DNA of 64,000 nucleotides. Source: Alphaproteobacteria bacterium (GTDB lineage Bacteria; Pseudomonadota; Alphaproteobacteria; Reyranellales; Reyranellaceae). Positions 33,674 to 41,842 of this stretch are shown here, one piece after another. The notes under the pieces were generated by a model. That model was given only the letters and a program-made list of their open reading frames with translations, had not been told where the DNA came from and did not search any database. The DNA lies in assembly GCA_019635875.1 (NCBI GenBank), contig JAHBYP010000002.1:62001-126000 (forward strand), read 5' to 3'. Numbering within the stretch: position 1 is the first letter of the stretch; every line of letters begins with the position of its first letter. Both the position numbers and the translations under genes were made by a program.

Positions 33674-36367
33674 ATGTCGGTACGCAATCTTCCCGCCCTG
33701 CTCGCGCCGCGCTCACTCGCCGTGATCGGCGCCAGCAACAGGCCCGCCTCGGTGGGCCACGCGTTGATGACCAATCTCGTGCATGGCGGATTCGCGGGAT
33801 CGATCATGCCCGTGCACCCGCGCGAGGCGCACGTCGCCGGCGCAATGGCGTACCGTGGCGTGCGCGACCTGCCAACGGTCCCCGATCTCGCGGTGATCGC
33901 GACACCGCCGGACTCGGTGCCGGCGATCGTCGCCGACTTGGGCGCGATCGGCACTCGCGCCGCCATCGTGCTGACGGCGAACTTCGGCGAAGGCGGGCAT
34001 GACGAGGGCCTGCGGCGCCGCCAGGCGGTGCTCGACGCGGCGCGGCCGCACCTCCTGCGGGTGCTCGGGCCCAATTGCCTGGGACTTGCCGTACCGGGCA
34101 TCGGGCTCAACGCCACCTTTGCGCGCGAAGCGCCGCTCGCGGGCCGGATTGCCTTCCTCACCCAGTCTGGCGGCATCGCCGTGGCGGTCCTCGACTGGGC
34201 CAGGCCGCGTGGCATCGGCTTCTCCGCCGTGGTGTCGATGGGCGGCATGCTCGACGTCGATTTCGGCGACCTGCTCGATCACTATGGCGCCGACCCGGCG
34301 ACAGGCTCGATCGTGCTCTACATCGAGGCGGCCACCCACGCGCGCAAGTTCATGTCGGCGGCGCGGCGCGCGGCGCGCGTGAAGCCAGTGATCGTCGTCA
34401 AGGCCGGCCGCGCGCCACAGGCGGCGAAGGCCGCGGCATCCCATACCGGCGCACTGGCCGGCGCCGACGACGTCTATGATGCGGCTTTCCGGCGCGCCGG
34501 CATGCTGCGTGTGGTCGAGATCGAGGAACTGTTCGACGCCGTCGCGACACTCTCCGGGCTCGACACCCCCGCCGGCAACCGGCTGGCCATCGTCACCAAC
34601 GGCGGCGGACCGGGCGTCATGGCCACCGACACGCTGATCGCCGCCGGCGGCAGCCTGGCGAGCCTGTCGGCGGCGACGATCGCGGCTCTCGACGCCGTCC
34701 TGCCGGTCACCTGGAGCCGCGCCAACCCAATCGACATCATTGGTGACGCCAACAGCAGGCGCTACGAGCAGGCCACGGCGGCGCTGCTACGGGATCCGGG
34801 GACGGACGCGGTTCTCATCGCCCATTGCCCCACGGCGATCGTCTCGCCAGGAGAGGCCGCGGCAGGCGTCATACGCGCGATCGACGGGAATTGCGCGACG
34901 TCGGGGCCGCGCAAGGCCGTGCTGACCAGCTGGCTGGGCGAAGCCACGGCCCGCGAAGGACGCGAACGCCTGGTCGCGGCCGGCGTCGCGCACTACGACA
35001 CGCCCGAGCGCGCGGTACGCGCCTTCATGCACATGATCGCCTATCGCGACAACCAGGCACTGCTGATGGAGACGCCGGCGGCACATGCCGCTGGCAAGCC
35101 GGCCGACCAAGCCGCCGTGCACCGCATCATCGGCCGGGCACTGGATGCGGGCCGTCCCTGGCTCAATGCGCTCGACGCGGCGCAGGCGCTGGCCGCCTAC
35201 GGCATCGCCACGCCGCGCGCCGAGATCGCCGGGTCGGTTGACGAGGCCGGCGACATCGCCGCGCGCTTCGCCGCGCCGGTGGCCCTGAAGATCCATGCCG
35301 CCGCGATCGTGCACAAATCCGACGTCGGCGGCGTCGCGCTGAACCTGAACGGCCGCGACGCGGTGTGCGCGGCTGCCCAGGCGATGCTGGATCGTGTCGA
35401 CCGCGCAGTGCCCGGCACCCCAGTCGAGGGCTTCCTCGTGCAGGAGATGGTGTCGCGCCCGCACGCCATCGAGCTGATCGCCGGTATCGCGGTCGATCCG
35501 ACCTTCGGCCCGGTCGTGCTGTTCGGTGGCGGCGGCACGGCGGTCGAGGTGCTGCGCGACAGGTCGCTGGAGCTGCCGCCGCTCAACGACGTGCTGGCAC
35601 GCCGGCTGATCGCGCGGACGCGGGTGGCGAAGCTGCTGGCCGGCTATCGCGACCGGCCGGGCTGCGACATCGGGGCGCTCGCCGACGTGCTGGTGCGTCT
35701 CGCCGAGCTGGCGGCCGACCATGCCGAGATTGTCGAGCTCGACATCAATCCGCTGCTCGCCGACGCGCAGGGCGCGCTCGCTCTCGACGCGCGCATCAGG
35801 ATCGAGCGTGCCGCCCTGCGTGGCGCCGATCGACTGGCGATCTGCCCCTATCCCAAGGAACTCGAGGGAATGCTCAGCCTGCGCGACGGCGAGCAGTTGC
35901 CGCTGCGGCCGATCCGGCCCGAGGATGAACCCGCGCTGCTGCGCCTGATCGAGCGAACCAGTCCCGAGGACCGGCGCTTCCGCTTCTTCCATCCGATCCG
36001 CACGCTCTCGCACCGCTCCGCCGCGGCGCTCTGCCAGATCGACTACGACCGCGAAATGGCGCTTGTCGTGGAAGCCGATGACGGCCTCGCCGCAGTGGCG
36101 CGCTTCCATGCCGATCCGGATCGGGTGACGGCGGAGTTCGCCATCCTGGTTCGTTCCGATCTCAAGCGCCGCGGCATCGGCAGCGCGTTGATGCAGGCGC
36201 TGATCGGCGTGGCGCGCCAGCGCGGCATCGGCACGCTCGAAGGCGACGTGCTGAAGGACAATCACGCCATGCGCGGCCTGTGCGGCGCGCTGCAGCTTCG
36301 GGCCGTTCCACATCCCGACGATTCGAGCCTGGTGCGGATACGCGCGCCGTTGTGCTCGCTACCGTGA
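33674..36367 (+). CDS. ADP-forming acyl-CoA (acetate-CoA) synthetase fused to a GNAT acetyltransferase
   Basis: 897 residues from ATG 33674; GTG 33662 is an alternative, and neither has a strong site. The CoA-binding domain opens with SLAVIGASNRPASVGHAL; the ligase domain includes the active-site histidine in SHTGALAG. An ATP-grasp domain fills the middle (DVGGVALNLNGRDAV, QEMVSRPHAIEL). The C-terminal GNAT domain reads ILVRSDLKRRGIGSALM. This is the architecture of PatZ/Pat-type protein acyltransferases, which acetylate metabolic enzymes or convert acyl-CoA to acid with ATP. In this island it probably helps set acetyl-CoA use at low oxygen. Confidence 0.88.
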   Translation: MSVRNLPALLAPRSLAVIGASNRPASVGHALMTNLVHGGFAGSIMPVHPREAHVAGAMAYRGVRDLPTVPDLAVIATPPDSVPAIVADLGAIGTRAAIVLTANFGEGGHDEGLRRRQAVLDAARPHLLRVLGPNCLGLAVPGIGLNATFAREAPLAGRIAFLTQSGGIAVAVLDWARPRGIGFSAVVSMGGMLDVDFGDLLDHYGADPATGSIVLYIEAATHARKFMSAARRAARVKPVIVVKAGRAPQAAKAAASHTGALAGADDVYDAAFRRAGMLRVVEIEELFDAVATLSGLDTPAGNRLAIVTNGGGPGVMATDTLIAAGGSLASLSAATIAALDAVLPVTWSRANPIDIIGDANSRRYEQATAALLRDPGTDAVLIAHCPTAIVSPGEAAAGVIRAIDGNCATSGPRKAVLTSWLGEATAREGRERLVAAGVAHYDTPERAVRAFMHMIAYRDNQALLMETPAAHAAGKPADQAAVHRIIGRALDAGRPWLNALDAAQALAAYGIATPRAEIAGSVDEAGDIAARFAAPVALKIHAAAIVHKSDVGGVALNLNGRDAVCAAAQAMLDRVDRAVPGTPVEGFLVQEMVSRPHAIELIAGIAVDPTFGPVVLFGGGGTAVEVLRDRSLELPPLNDVLARRLIARTRVAKLLAGYRDRPGCDIGALADVLVRLAELAADHAEIVELDINPLLADAQGALALDARIRIERAALRGADRLAICPYPKELEGMLSLRDGEQLPLRPIRPEDEPALLRLIERTSPEDRRFRFFHPIRTLSHRSAAALCQIDYDREMALVVEADDGLAAVARFHADPDRVTAEFAILVRSDLKRRGIGSALMQALIGVARQRGIGTLEGDVLKDNHAMRGLCGALQLRAVPHPDDSSLVRIRAPLCSLP

Positions 36368-36385
36368 ACGCGCTGCGCTGGCCGA

Positions 36386-36751
36386 TCAGACGGTCGGCCG
36401 CACGTCAACCACGCGGAACGGGCGCTGCACGCCGTCGTGCTCGGTGATCGACACATACTCGCCGAGCTTGAAGCGGTGCTTGTCGAACCGGAAGATCGGC
36501 TCGTCGTCGTCCTCGCCCGGGGCATAGGAGAACACCCAGCCGCTGCGATGATGCAGCAGAGCGCCGCGCTCGTCGGGCGTTCCGTGCCAGAACCGCCGCA
36601 CCGTGCACTTCGCCTTGTCGCGCTGCCAGCCGGCGCTGTCGAGCAGGCCCTGGCGGGTGAGCGGTGCGGTGAACTCGTAGCCGCAGGCGGGATTGCCGCC
36701 CGGGAATTCCGGTGTGCGGGCCAGCTCCAGGCGAATGCGCTTCAGGGCCAT
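36386..36751 (-). CDS. Unknown protein, member B of a two-gene paralogous family
   Basis: 121 residues from ATG 36751 with GAGGAAG upstream. It is a paralogue of 27207-27626, sharing GYE-TAPL-R-G-LD, the C-V-RF--G-P block, RSG, an acidic DDDE patch and a closing FRVV-V-P. I do not recognise a family. It is divergent from fixL and shares the FNR/FixK box at 36808-36821, 56 nt upstream. It converges on the acyl-CoA synthetase gene. Confidence 0.75.
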   Translation of the reverse strand: MALKRIRLELARTPEFPGGNPACGYEFTAPLTRQGLLDSAGWQRDKAKCTVRRFWHGTPDERGALLHHRSGWVFSYAPGEDDDEPIFRFDKHRFKLGEYVSITEHDGVQRPFRVVDVRPTV

Positions 36752-36807
36752 GCTGTTCTTCCTCAGATCGATGCGAAGGCAGTCTGCCGCGCCCGTCCGG
36801 CACGGCA

Positions 36808-36821
36808 TTGATCTTCGTCAA
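36808..36821. promoter_or_regulatory. FNR/FixK box between member B and fixL (TTGATCTTCGTCAA)
   Basis: TTGA-N6-TCAA match 56 nt before the unknown gene on the minus strand and 60 nt before fixL on the plus strand. It would put fixL under control of its own downstream regulator. Confidence 0.78.
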
Positions 36822-36881
36822 GGCGCGTCGCCCCCGCCGCATCCGTGCTAAATTTCACGTCAGCACACCCACCCGCATCCG

Positions 36882-38042
36882 ATGCCGAACACCATCCCGA
36901 TCGAACTGGCGCTCGAAGCCGCTGAAGCGCGGCTGCGTTCCATCCTGCAGACCGTGCCCGACGCGATGATCATCATCGACGAGCGCGGCCGCATCGAATC
37001 GCTCAGCACCACGGCCGAGCGGCTGTTCGGCTACTCGGCGGCGGAAGTGGCCGGCCAGAATATCTCGCTGTTCATGCCCTCTCCGCATCGCGAGCAGCAC
37101 GACGAGTATCTGAAGCGCTATCTCGTCACCGGCGAACGCCACATCATCGGCATCGGCCGCATCGTCACCGGCCAGCGCAAGGACGGTACCACCTTCCCGA
37201 TGCATCTCACTATCGGCGAGCTGCGCACCGGCGACCGGCACTACTTCACCGGCTTCATCCGGGATCTCACCGACCAGCAGCTCACCGAGAGCCGGCTGAA
37301 GGAACTGCAGTCGGAAGTCACTCACATGTCGCGCTTCACCGCTCTGGGCGAGATGGCCTCGACGCTGGCGCACGAGATCAACCAGCCGCTGACGGCGATC
37401 AGCAACTATCTCAGGGGCTGCCAGAGGCTGCTGGAGCGCATCGGGGATCCCTCCGCGCCCATGCTGCGCGACGCCGTGAGCAAGGCGGCGGACCAGGCGC
37501 TGCGCGCCGGCGACATCATCCGCCGGCTGCGCGAGTTCGTCGCCCGCGGCGACAGCGAGCGTCACGTCGAGAGCCTGTCCAAGCTGATCGAGGACGCCGG
37601 CACCCTGGGCCTGATCGGCGCCAAGGAGAACGGTATCGTCGTCGACTTCCGCCTCGACCCCGCCGTCGACGCGGTGATCGCCGACCGCATCCAGGTCCAG
37701 CAGGTGCTGGTCAACCTGATCCGCAACGCCGTCGACGTGATGAGCGAAGTCGACGGGCCGCGCCAGCTCGCCATCGAGACGCGCGACAGCGGCGAGGGTA
37801 TGGTGCAGGTCAGCGTCGCCGATACCGGCGGCGGGCTGGCACCGGAGGTGGCGCGTCACCTGTTCCAGCCCTTCGTCACCACCAAGCGCAAGGGCATGGG
37901 GCTGGGATTGTCGATCTGTCGTACCATCGTCGAGGCACACGGCGGCAGGATCTGGGTCGATCCGCGACCCGGCGGCGGCACGATCTTCCGTTTCACCCTG
38001 CGCGCGGCCAACGAGGCGGAGGAGGACGCGCTTGCCCAATAG
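36882..38042 (+). CDS. fixL: FixL oxygen-sensing heme histidine kinase
   Basis: 386 residues with no membrane helix and a single PAS domain at about 13-130. The FixL heme pocket is visible: H73 in REQHDEY is the proximal ligand, with R93 in GIGR and H87 in RHIIG placed as in Bradyrhizobium FixL. The kinase part has H164 in GEMASTLAHEINQPL, then the N, G1 and G2 boxes (LIRNAVD, DTGGG, GMGLGLS). FixL autophosphorylates when oxygen leaves the heme and passes phosphate to FixJ. The fixJ start overlaps its end by 11 nt. It has an FNR/FixK box upstream. Confidence 0.95.
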   Translation: MPNTIPIELALEAAEARLRSILQTVPDAMIIIDERGRIESLSTTAERLFGYSAAEVAGQNISLFMPSPHREQHDEYLKRYLVTGERHIIGIGRIVTGQRKDGTTFPMHLTIGELRTGDRHYFTGFIRDLTDQQLTESRLKELQSEVTHMSRFTALGEMASTLAHEINQPLTAISNYLRGCQRLLERIGDPSAPMLRDAVSKAADQALRAGDIIRRLREFVARGDSERHVESLSKLIEDAGTLGLIGAKENGIVVDFRLDPAVDAVIADRIQVQQVLVNLIRNAVDVMSEVDGPRQLAIETRDSGEGMVQVSVADTGGGLAPEVARHLFQPFVTTKRKGMGLGLSICRTIVEAHGGRIWVDPRPGGGTIFRFTLRAANEAEEDALAQ

Positions 38043-38646
38043 CCAGATCGTGCACGTGATCGACGACGACGTCGATGTGCGCCAGTCGCTCGCCTTCCTG
38101 CTGAGCACGGCCGGCCTGGCGGTGCGGGTTCACGAATCCGCCGCGGCTTTCCTGAAGGCCCTGCCCGACGCGGAGGACGGCTGCATCGTCACCGACATCC
38201 GCATGCCGGAGATCGACGGCCTGGAGCTGCAGCGGCGCCTGCGGGCGCAGCGCGTCGCCATGCCGGTCGTGGTCATGACGGGCCACGGCGACGTCGCCCT
38301 GGCGGTCGAGGCGATGAAGGCCGGCGCCGTCGACTTTATCGAGAAGCCGTTCGACGACGAGGTCCTGCTGTCGGCCATCCGAACGGCGCTCGCCCAGCGA
38401 AGCACTACGCGAGAGCGCAGCCAGCAGCGCACCGAGATTCGCGCGCGGCTCGACCAGCTGTCCGAGCGCGAGCGGCAGGTGCTCGACGGGCTGGTCGCCG
38501 GCAAGCCCAACAAGGTGATCGCCTACGACCTGGGCATCAGCGCGCGCACCGTCGAGATCTATCGCGCCAACTTGATGACCAAGATGCAGGCCGACAGCCT
38601 GTCGGCGCTGGTTCGCATGGCGCTGCTCGACGACGCCCAGGATTGA
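38032..38646 (+). CDS. fixJ: FixJ response regulator
   Basis: 204 residues. The receiver domain carries the phosphoacceptor D55 in VTDIRMPEIDG, with IDDD at 10-13 and K105-type FIEKPFDD later. The C-terminal LuxR-type helix-turn-helix begins at LSERERQVLDGLVAG and contains ISARTVEIYRANLMTKM. Phospho-FixJ activates fixK. It overlaps fixL by 11 nt, so the pair is co-translated. A palindrome upstream of fixK is a candidate target. Confidence 0.95.
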   Translation: MPNSQIVHVIDDDVDVRQSLAFLLSTAGLAVRVHESAAAFLKALPDAEDGCIVTDIRMPEIDGLELQRRLRAQRVAMPVVVMTGHGDVALAVEAMKAGAVDFIEKPFDDEVLLSAIRTALAQRSTTRERSQQRTEIRARLDQLSERERQVLDGLVAGKPNKVIAYDLGISARTVEIYRANLMTKMQADSLSALVRMALLDDAQD

Positions 38647-38664
38647 TCGTCCCCGATCGACGGC

Positions 38665-38678
38665 TTGCGCTGCATCAA
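38665..38678 (+). promoter_or_regulatory. FixK-type box (TTGCGCTGCATCAA)
   Basis: It fits the Bradyrhizobium FixK2 form TTG(A/C)-N6-(T/G)CAA and ends 58 nt before the lone receiver gene. Confidence 0.6.
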
Positions 38679-38736
38679 GGGCACCGCCCCGGAACGGGTA
38701 TATGCAATCACGATCCCCGTCCGGGATCGGAGCGAA

Positions 38737-39114
38737 ATGACCATGGGCCAGCCGTCGCACATCGTTGCCGTCGTCGACGACGACGCGGCGGTGCGTCACG
38801 CCCTGAAGTTCGCGCTCGAGTTCGAGGGCCTTTCCGTGCGCCTGCACGACAGCGCCCAGGCGCTGCTGAGCGACGCCGATCTGTCGGGCTACGGCTGCCT
38901 GGTGATCGACTACCGCATGCCCGACATGGACGGGCTGCAGCTGGTGAGGGCTCTGCGCCAGCGCGGGGTGCGCGCCCCGGTCATCATGATCACCGGTCGC
39001 GCCTATAGCGGCCTGCGCGAGCATGCCGCGCGCGCCGGCATCGACGTGGTGCTGGAGAAGCCGTTGTCCAACGGCGCCCTGGGCGAGGCGATCCGCACGG
39101 CGCTGGCGCGCTGA
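38737..39114 (+). CDS. Single-domain receiver protein, FixT-like candidate
   Basis: 125 residues from ATG 38737 behind GGAGCG. It is a complete receiver domain without an output domain: VVDDD at 12-16, phosphoacceptor D58 in VIDYRMPDMDG, and EKPL near the end. It lies between fixJ and fixK with a FixK-type box upstream. In Caulobacter the single-domain protein FixT is FixK-dependent and inhibits FixL. This protein has the same size class and place, though it has one cysteine only and lacks the Fe-S cysteines reported for Caulobacter FixT. Confidence 0.75.
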   Translation: MTMGQPSHIVAVVDDDAAVRHALKFALEFEGLSVRLHDSAQALLSDADLSGYGCLVIDYRMPDMDGLQLVRALRQRGVRAPVIMITGRAYSGLREHAARAGIDVVLEKPLSNGALGEAIRTALAR

Positions 39115-39127
39115 GCCCGGCCGGCCT

Positions 39128-39141
39128 CCGCCGCGAGGCGG
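39128..39141. terminator. Small hairpin after the lone receiver gene
   Basis: CCGCC-GCGA-GGCGG can form a 5-bp stem 14 nt past the stop codon. It lacks a T-tract and is weak evidence for termination before the fixK promoter. Confidence 0.3.
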
Positions 39142-39143
39142 CG

Positions 39144-39155
39144 ATCTACGTAGAT
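39144..39155. promoter_or_regulatory. 12-bp palindrome in the fixK promoter, candidate FixJ site
   Basis: ATCTACGTAGAT is a perfect palindrome whose core CTACGTAG differs by one base from the FixJ-binding pattern GTAMGTAG. It lies 83 nt before the fixK ATG and is followed by TCCCTTAGG. Direct activation of fixK by phospho-FixJ would fit the known cascade. Confidence 0.6.
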
Positions 39156-39238
39156 TCCCTTAGGTTTAGACCTGAATGGTGGGCGGCTAGGGCCAACGGT
39201 ACTCAAGGGCCATCGCACGCGTCTTGAGGATCGCCCCT

Positions 39239-39928
39239 ATGCAGACCGTCACCGCCACCGCCGCCCGCCCCTTCCCTCCGGTCATGCTCGCGCCGCGCGA
39301 GCCGCGGTCGCTGACGCAGCACGCCGACGCCGCAGTCGGCGGACCGCGTCGCAGCTTCAGCAAGGGTGAGGAACTCTACGCCGAGGGCGAGTCGGCGGAG
39401 TTCTTCTACAAGGTCGTCTCCGGCACGGTCCGCGTCTGCAAGGTGCTGAGCGACGGACGGCGCCAGATCGAGGCCTTCCACCTCGCCGGCGACATCTTCG
39501 GCCTGGAGAACGGCGGCGAGCATCGCTTCACCGCCGAGGCCGTCGACGACGTCGTGGCGATCCCCTACCGCAGCGGCCGTCTCGATCGCCTCGCCCACGA
39601 CAACCCTGAGCTCAGCGGCCAGCTCATGTCCTCCATGCTCGCCAGCCTCGGTCGCGCCCACGACCACATGGTGCTGCTGGGCCGCAAGTCAGCGCGCGAG
39701 AAGGTCGCCAGCTTCCTGCTCGATCTCGCCAGCCGCATCGCCGACGACGATCGCTTCGATCTGCCGATGCAGCGCGCCGACATCGCCGACCATCTCGGCC
39801 TGACGATCGAGACCGTGTCGCGCACGCTGACCCAGATGGCGCGCGACGGCCTGATCCGCCTCGCCACCTGCGGCCGCTCGATCCACCTCAGCGACCGCAC
39901 CCGGCTGGAAGCGCTCGAGGCGGCGTAA
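39239..39928 (+). CDS. fixK: FixK-type Crp/Fnr regulator
   Basis: 229 residues from ATG 39239 with GAGG upstream. The beta-roll domain spans about 40-140 (EELYAEGESAEFFYKVVSGT) and the helix-turn-helix is RADIADHLGLTIETVSRTLT; the E..SR residues read TTGAT-type boxes. It lacks the N-terminal cysteine cluster of FnrN, so it does not sense oxygen itself and depends on FixLJ for expression. It is the third tier of the cascade and the probable activator of the boxes listed here, alongside FnrN. Confidence 0.92.
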   Translation: MQTVTATAARPFPPVMLAPREPRSLTQHADAAVGGPRRSFSKGEELYAEGESAEFFYKVVSGTVRVCKVLSDGRRQIEAFHLAGDIFGLENGGEHRFTAEAVDDVVAIPYRSGRLDRLAHDNPELSGQLMSSMLASLGRAHDHMVLLGRKSAREKVASFLLDLASRIADDDRFDLPMQRADIADHLGLTIETVSRTLTQMARDGLIRLATCGRSIHLSDRTRLEALEAA

Positions 39929-40002
39929 CCGGCGGCATGCACTTGGAGGCACGGCGACCGCGAGCCCACCTTCTCCGCTCGAACCGAATCGGACGGATCG
40001 AG

Positions 40003-40027
40003 GGAACTTGTCCCGTCGCGAATCGTC
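40003..40027 (+). promoter_or_regulatory. Candidate EcfG (general stress sigma) promoter
   Basis: GGAAC at 40003-40007 and CGTC at 40024-40027 are 16 nt apart, close to the alphaproteobacterial EcfG pattern GGAAC-N16/17-CGTT. It lies 174 nt before the ribosome-hibernation gene. The -10 departs by one base and the leader would be long. Confidence 0.3.
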
Positions 40028-40201
40028 CTCCTGTTACCGCTCCAACTTCGTCGGGTTCCTGCAGCGCGCCGGCCCCGGCCGTACGATGGCGGGTGAGTTG
40101 CTGTGGCAGGCCGGCAAGGGCAGAGCCACACAGGGATCGGACTCATCGAAAGGACCGTCTGCCACTGGTGTCCACGGAGCGGAACTCAGGAGAGCATGGC
40201 C

Positions 40202-40783
40202 ATGCAAACACCTCTGCAGCTCATCTTCACCAACATGCAGCGTTCGGATGCGGTGGAGACCGATGTTCGCGAAAGAGTCGAGCGTCTCGAGAAGCTCTTC
40301 AACGGAATCACAAGCTGCCACGTGTTTGTCGACGCTTCGCACCTGCGCCACCGCAAGGGGAATCTTCACGAGGTCCGTATCGAGGTGCGCGTCCCCGGTA
40401 CTGAACTGGCAGTCAACAAGAAGCCCGGCGACGTGAACGCGCACGAGGACGTTCATGTCACCGTGCGCGACGCCTTCGACGCCATGGAGCGGCAACTCAA
40501 GAAGTGGAAGCAGAGACTTCGCGGCCAACCGAAAGCCCGCGAGTCGCCGCTTCAGGGCCGTATCGCCGAGATCTATCCCAATGAGGGGTACGGCCAGATC
40601 GCCACCACGGATCAACGTCTCATCTACTTCCACCGGAACAGCGTCGTCGCCGTCGGGTTTGACCAACTGACGAAGGGCGATAGCGTGGAACTGGTCGTGC
40701 AATACGGTGAAAGCGAGAAAGGGCCGCAAGCGAGCACGGTTCGTCCAATCAGCTCTCTGCAGTTCATCGACAAGCCCGACTGA
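40202..40783 (+). CDS. HPF/RaiA-type ribosome hibernation factor fused to a cold-shock domain
   Basis: 193 residues from ATG 40202; ATG 40196 is in frame but only 3 nt from AGGAG. Residues about 1-105 form the ribosome-associated S30AE/HPF domain (LQLIFTNMQRSDAVETDVRE, then HVTVRDAFDAMERQLKKW). Residues about 115-190 resemble a cold-shock domain (LQGRIAEIYPNEGYGQIAT, then IYFHRNSV and GPQASTV). HPF proteins inactivate 70S ribosomes under stress. The cold-shock part may bind rRNA. I see no FNR/FixK box upstream, but it closes the oxygen-limitation island. Confidence 0.85.
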   Translation: MQTPLQLIFTNMQRSDAVETDVRERVERLEKLFNGITSCHVFVDASHLRHRKGNLHEVRIEVRVPGTELAVNKKPGDVNAHEDVHVTVRDAFDAMERQLKKWKQRLRGQPKARESPLQGRIAEIYPNEGYGQIATTDQRLIYFHRNSVVAVGFDQLTKGDSVELVVQYGESEKGPQASTVRPISSLQFIDKPD

Positions 40784-40921
40784 CGACCGATCGGCTATCC
40801 GCTTCGCCAGCCCGGCGCAGGCCTCGCAGCCAAGCGTCCCCTGTTGATCGTGGTACCGTGACGGACAGCCGACGAGGCGCTGCACCACACCTCGAAAGTG
40901 GGCGCCGACCTGACAGAGAAA

Positions 40922-41011
<90 letters not shown>

Positions 41012-41206
41012 GCGGGCCCCTGCAGGCGGGGCGCGCCGTGGGTCGCCCGGCGCGGGCGCCTGTATAGCGACGGGGTCGTGACCGGGCAAGCGCGGCGCCC
41101 GACGAAGTGACATCCCTGTGGTCGTCGCCGTGGCCGCGCTTTCGCCATATTGAGGGCCAAGCTCTTAGGCCAGCGGCGCAGGCACGCCCGCGACTGGAGG
41201 CAACCC

Positions 41207-41674
41207 ATGATGTGCAGGCCATCCGCCCGTCTGCTCGCCGGCGCAGTGGCCCTTGTCGGCGCCTTGGCGCTTGCCCAGCCCGCCTTCAGCAGAGGCGGTG
41301 GCGGCGGCGGTGGTGGTGGCGCCAGCGGCGCGGGCAACGGTGTCGGCGCCGGCAATGGCGGTGGCCAGGGTGTAGGCACCGCTGGCGGCCACGGTGGCGG
41401 TCATGGCGGCGGCCAGGGACAAGGCAATGGAGTCGGACGCGGCGGCTTCGGCGGCAACTCGGCCAGCCACATCTCGTCGACCGGCCGCATCAATACCAAC
41501 GGCCCCAACGCGCTGTCGCGCATGTTCGGAATTGCCCGTGCCCAGGCGCGGCATACCCTGAATCACAACCGCAATGAAACGACGCCCTCGATCTCGATCG
41601 GGACGGCCCCACGCACAGCCGCCACCCCGACCCGCACGCAGACCCGGACCGGACGGGTCAACGGCACCCGCTAG
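41207..41674 (+). CDS. Exported glycine-rich protein of unknown function
   Basis: 155 residues from ATG 41207 behind GGAGG. A signal peptide (MMCRPSARLLAGAVALVGAL, then ALAQPAFS) precedes a low-complexity stretch of about 60 residues made of Gly, Asn, Gln, Ala and His, with a run of nine glycines. The C-terminus is rich in Thr and Arg. The repeat-like middle is likely disordered in the periplasm or outside the cell. I do not recognise a family. Confidence 0.65.
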   Translation: MMCRPSARLLAGAVALVGALALAQPAFSRGGGGGGGGGASGAGNGVGAGNGGGQGVGTAGGHGGGHGGGQGQGNGVGRGGFGGNSASHISSTGRINTNGPNALSRMFGIARAQARHTLNHNRNETTPSISIGTAPRTAATPTRTQTRTGRVNGTR

Positions 41675-41842
41675 GGTACCCAAGCCCTTGATTCTGCTTA
41701 CTTCCGGCCTGAGCGCCGGGCGGCGGGCCTGGGCGCTGCGGTTCACATTGACTCAGGGTCGCGCGTCAGTATATTGCGCCGCCTTGACAGAGGGCGGGCC
41801 GGCGGCCCGTCCTCCATGTTTTTCCGGGCCCAGGGTGTTTCG

